This document shows, piece after piece, positions 6,641 to 7,666 of a stretch of DNA of 7,666 nucleotides; positions within the stretch are counted from its first letter, which is position 1, and each line of letters starts with the position of its first letter. The stretch covers positions 1-7,666 of the forward strand of contig JAEXXS010000446.1 of assembly GCA_023451915.1 (NCBI GenBank), given 5' to 3'. Below the pieces are notes generated by a model, which saw only the letters and a program-made list of their open reading frames with translations, was not told the DNA's origin and searched no databases. This stretch comes from Pseudomonadota bacterium (GTDB taxonomy: Bacteria > Pseudomonadota > Alphaproteobacteria > Rhizobiales > Rhizobiaceae). The translations under genes and the position numbers were made by a program.

Positions 6641-7666
6641 TCATTGAGCGGCAGCGAGTAATTCAGCTTTGCCGTTTTGTTTGCTCTGGAAAGAAATTTG
6701 GGAGGGAAGACGCGGAATGGACCTGATCAATGCCTGCGTATAGGGATGGCGCGGCGCAGAAAACAGTTGCTCGGTCACCCCCCGTTCAACGATCTCGCCA
6801 TTCTGCATGACCAGCATGTCCTTGCAGAAATAGCGCACCACCGAAAGATCATGTGAAATAAACAACATGCTTAAACCGAGTTCGCGCTGGAGTTCATTCA
6901 ACAGATCAAGAACCTGCGCTTGAACGGATACGTCCAACGCCGAAACAGGCTCGTCGCAGACCAGAATTCGTGGCTGCGTCGCCAAGGCGCGCGCAATGGC
7001 AATACGCTGGCGCTGGCCACCCGAAAGCCGTGCAGGCCGACTAAAAAGTACGCTGGAAGCCAACCCCACCGCATCGAGGAGCTCTATCGCACGGCTCTTT
7101 TGCGCGACTTTCTCGCGCAGCCCACCCACAGCGAGCGCCTCGTTCAAAAGCTGCCAGACATCGAAACGCGGGTCGAATGCTCCAAGTGGATCCTGCGAAA
7201 TCAACTGTATATCCGGGCGATGGATTGTGCGTTCTTTTTCCGGAACATTAGACCAATTCCGGCCAAACAGCCGCACATCGCCAGCATCAGGCCGGGATAG
7301 GCCCATGCAGAGACGTGCAACGGTGGACTTCCCCGAGCCTGAACCGCCGACCAGCCCCAGCACACTGCCCTTCTTGAGGCCGAAGGTTACATCTTTCACG
7401 ACAGGTTTATGTTTCCCATCGGGAAAAACATAATGCTTGCTGACGTTCTTTACCGACAGAACAATGTCGGGAGCGGCATTTATATCCGCTGTTTCTGCGC
7501 GTTGCGATGCCGTGCGGATGATAGCAACCGGCCCACCTTTCTCGTTCTTCTGCTTTGACAACCGCGTTCCAGGCGTCGCATTGGCGGGCATGGCCGCAAG
7601 CAGCATTTTTGTATATTCATGACGCGGATGAGACAGCACATCTTGCGTCGAGCCGCTTTCCACCAC
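6641..7666 (-). CDS. fused dipeptide/oligopeptide-type ABC transporter ATP-binding protein, C-terminal part (5' end outside window)
   Basis: The frame is open to the right edge; 341 residues are visible. Residues 1-27 (VESGSTQDVLSHPRHEYTKML) are the end of a first nucleotide-binding domain, including its RHxYT oligopeptide-transporter tail. A linker (about 28-66) leads to a complete second domain: Walker A GGSGSGKST at 107-115, Q-loop Gln158 in ISQDPLGAFDP, signature LSGGQRQRIAIARAL at 214-228, Walker B ILVCDEP at 234-240, H-loop His272 in LFISHDLS, and a second tail RHPYTQALI at 306-314. This is the tandem (DppD-DppF fused, GsiA/YejF-like) architecture that powers family-5-binding-protein peptide-type importers at the cytoplasmic face. 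Permeases and binding protein should lie further right, outside the window. The two monooxygenases follow 22 nt downstream, so the importer most likely brings in their substrate. Transport type is sure; cargo unknown, and such importers also carry non-peptide solutes. Confidence 0.93.
   Translation of the reverse strand: MVESGSTQDVLSHPRHEYTKMLLAAMPANATPGTRLSKQKNEKGGPVAIIRTASQRAETADINAAPDIVLSVKNVSKHYVFPDGKHKPVVKDVTFGLKKGSVLGLVGGSGSGKSTVARLCMGLSRPDAGDVRLFGRNWSNVPEKERTIHRPDIQLISQDPLGAFDPRFDVWQLLNEALAVGGLREKVAQKSRAIELLDAVGLASSVLFSRPARLSGGQRQRIAIARALATQPRILVCDEPVSALDVSVQAQVLDLLNELQRELGLSMLFISHDLSVVRYFCKDMLVMQNGEIVERGVTEQLFSAPRHPYTQALIRSIPRLPSQISFQSKQNGKAELLAAAQ

Overview
The window looks like part of a chromosome or large replicon of an alphaproteobacterium, probably Hyphomicrobiales. 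A Brucella/Ochrobactrum-like genome is my best guess. This rests on moderate GC by eye, the gene types and the general feel of the proteins, and nothing in the window proves it. No RNA gene, insertion sequence, CRISPR array or phage gene was seen. The window holds two tightly packed operons that converge on a 152-nt gap.

Plus strand, 1-2464: the C-terminal end of an MmgE/PrpD-family protein (cut by the left edge), then an acyl-CoA dehydrogenase, then a FAS1-like/MaoC-type hot-dog dehydratase of the mesaconyl-/itaconyl-CoA hydratase type. All three point the same way. From memory, the same gene types lie in the same relative order in the Pseudomonas aeruginosa itaconate degradation cluster (MmgE/PrpD, acyl-CoA dehydrogenase, itaconyl-CoA hydratase), so a C5-dicarboxylate CoA pathway is the leading guess. 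If so, a CoA-transferase and a citramalyl-CoA lyase would be expected left of the window.

Gap, 2465-2616: no convincing gene. It contains a perfect 7-bp hairpin and a weaker 5-bp hairpin, neither followed by a T-run.

Minus strand, 7666-2617, read right to left: the C-terminal 341 residues of a fused (two-domain) peptide-type ABC importer ATPase, then two tandem but diverged NtaA/SnaA/DszA-type flavin monooxygenases, then an acyl-CoA thioesterase/BAAT-like alpha/beta hydrolase with a serine nucleophile. Spacing is very tight: a 22-nt gap, then an 8-nt overlap, then a 4-nt overlap. The four are therefore almost certainly co-transcribed and partly translationally coupled.

The minus-strand logic reads as import of a small organic molecule, two reduced-flavin-dependent oxidations and one hydrolysis. 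Families of this kind often serve scavenging of organosulfur or amino-polycarboxylate compounds, but the substrate cannot be read from the sequence. The flavin reductase, the permeases and the binding protein of this system are not in the window; the transporter parts would be expected to the right.
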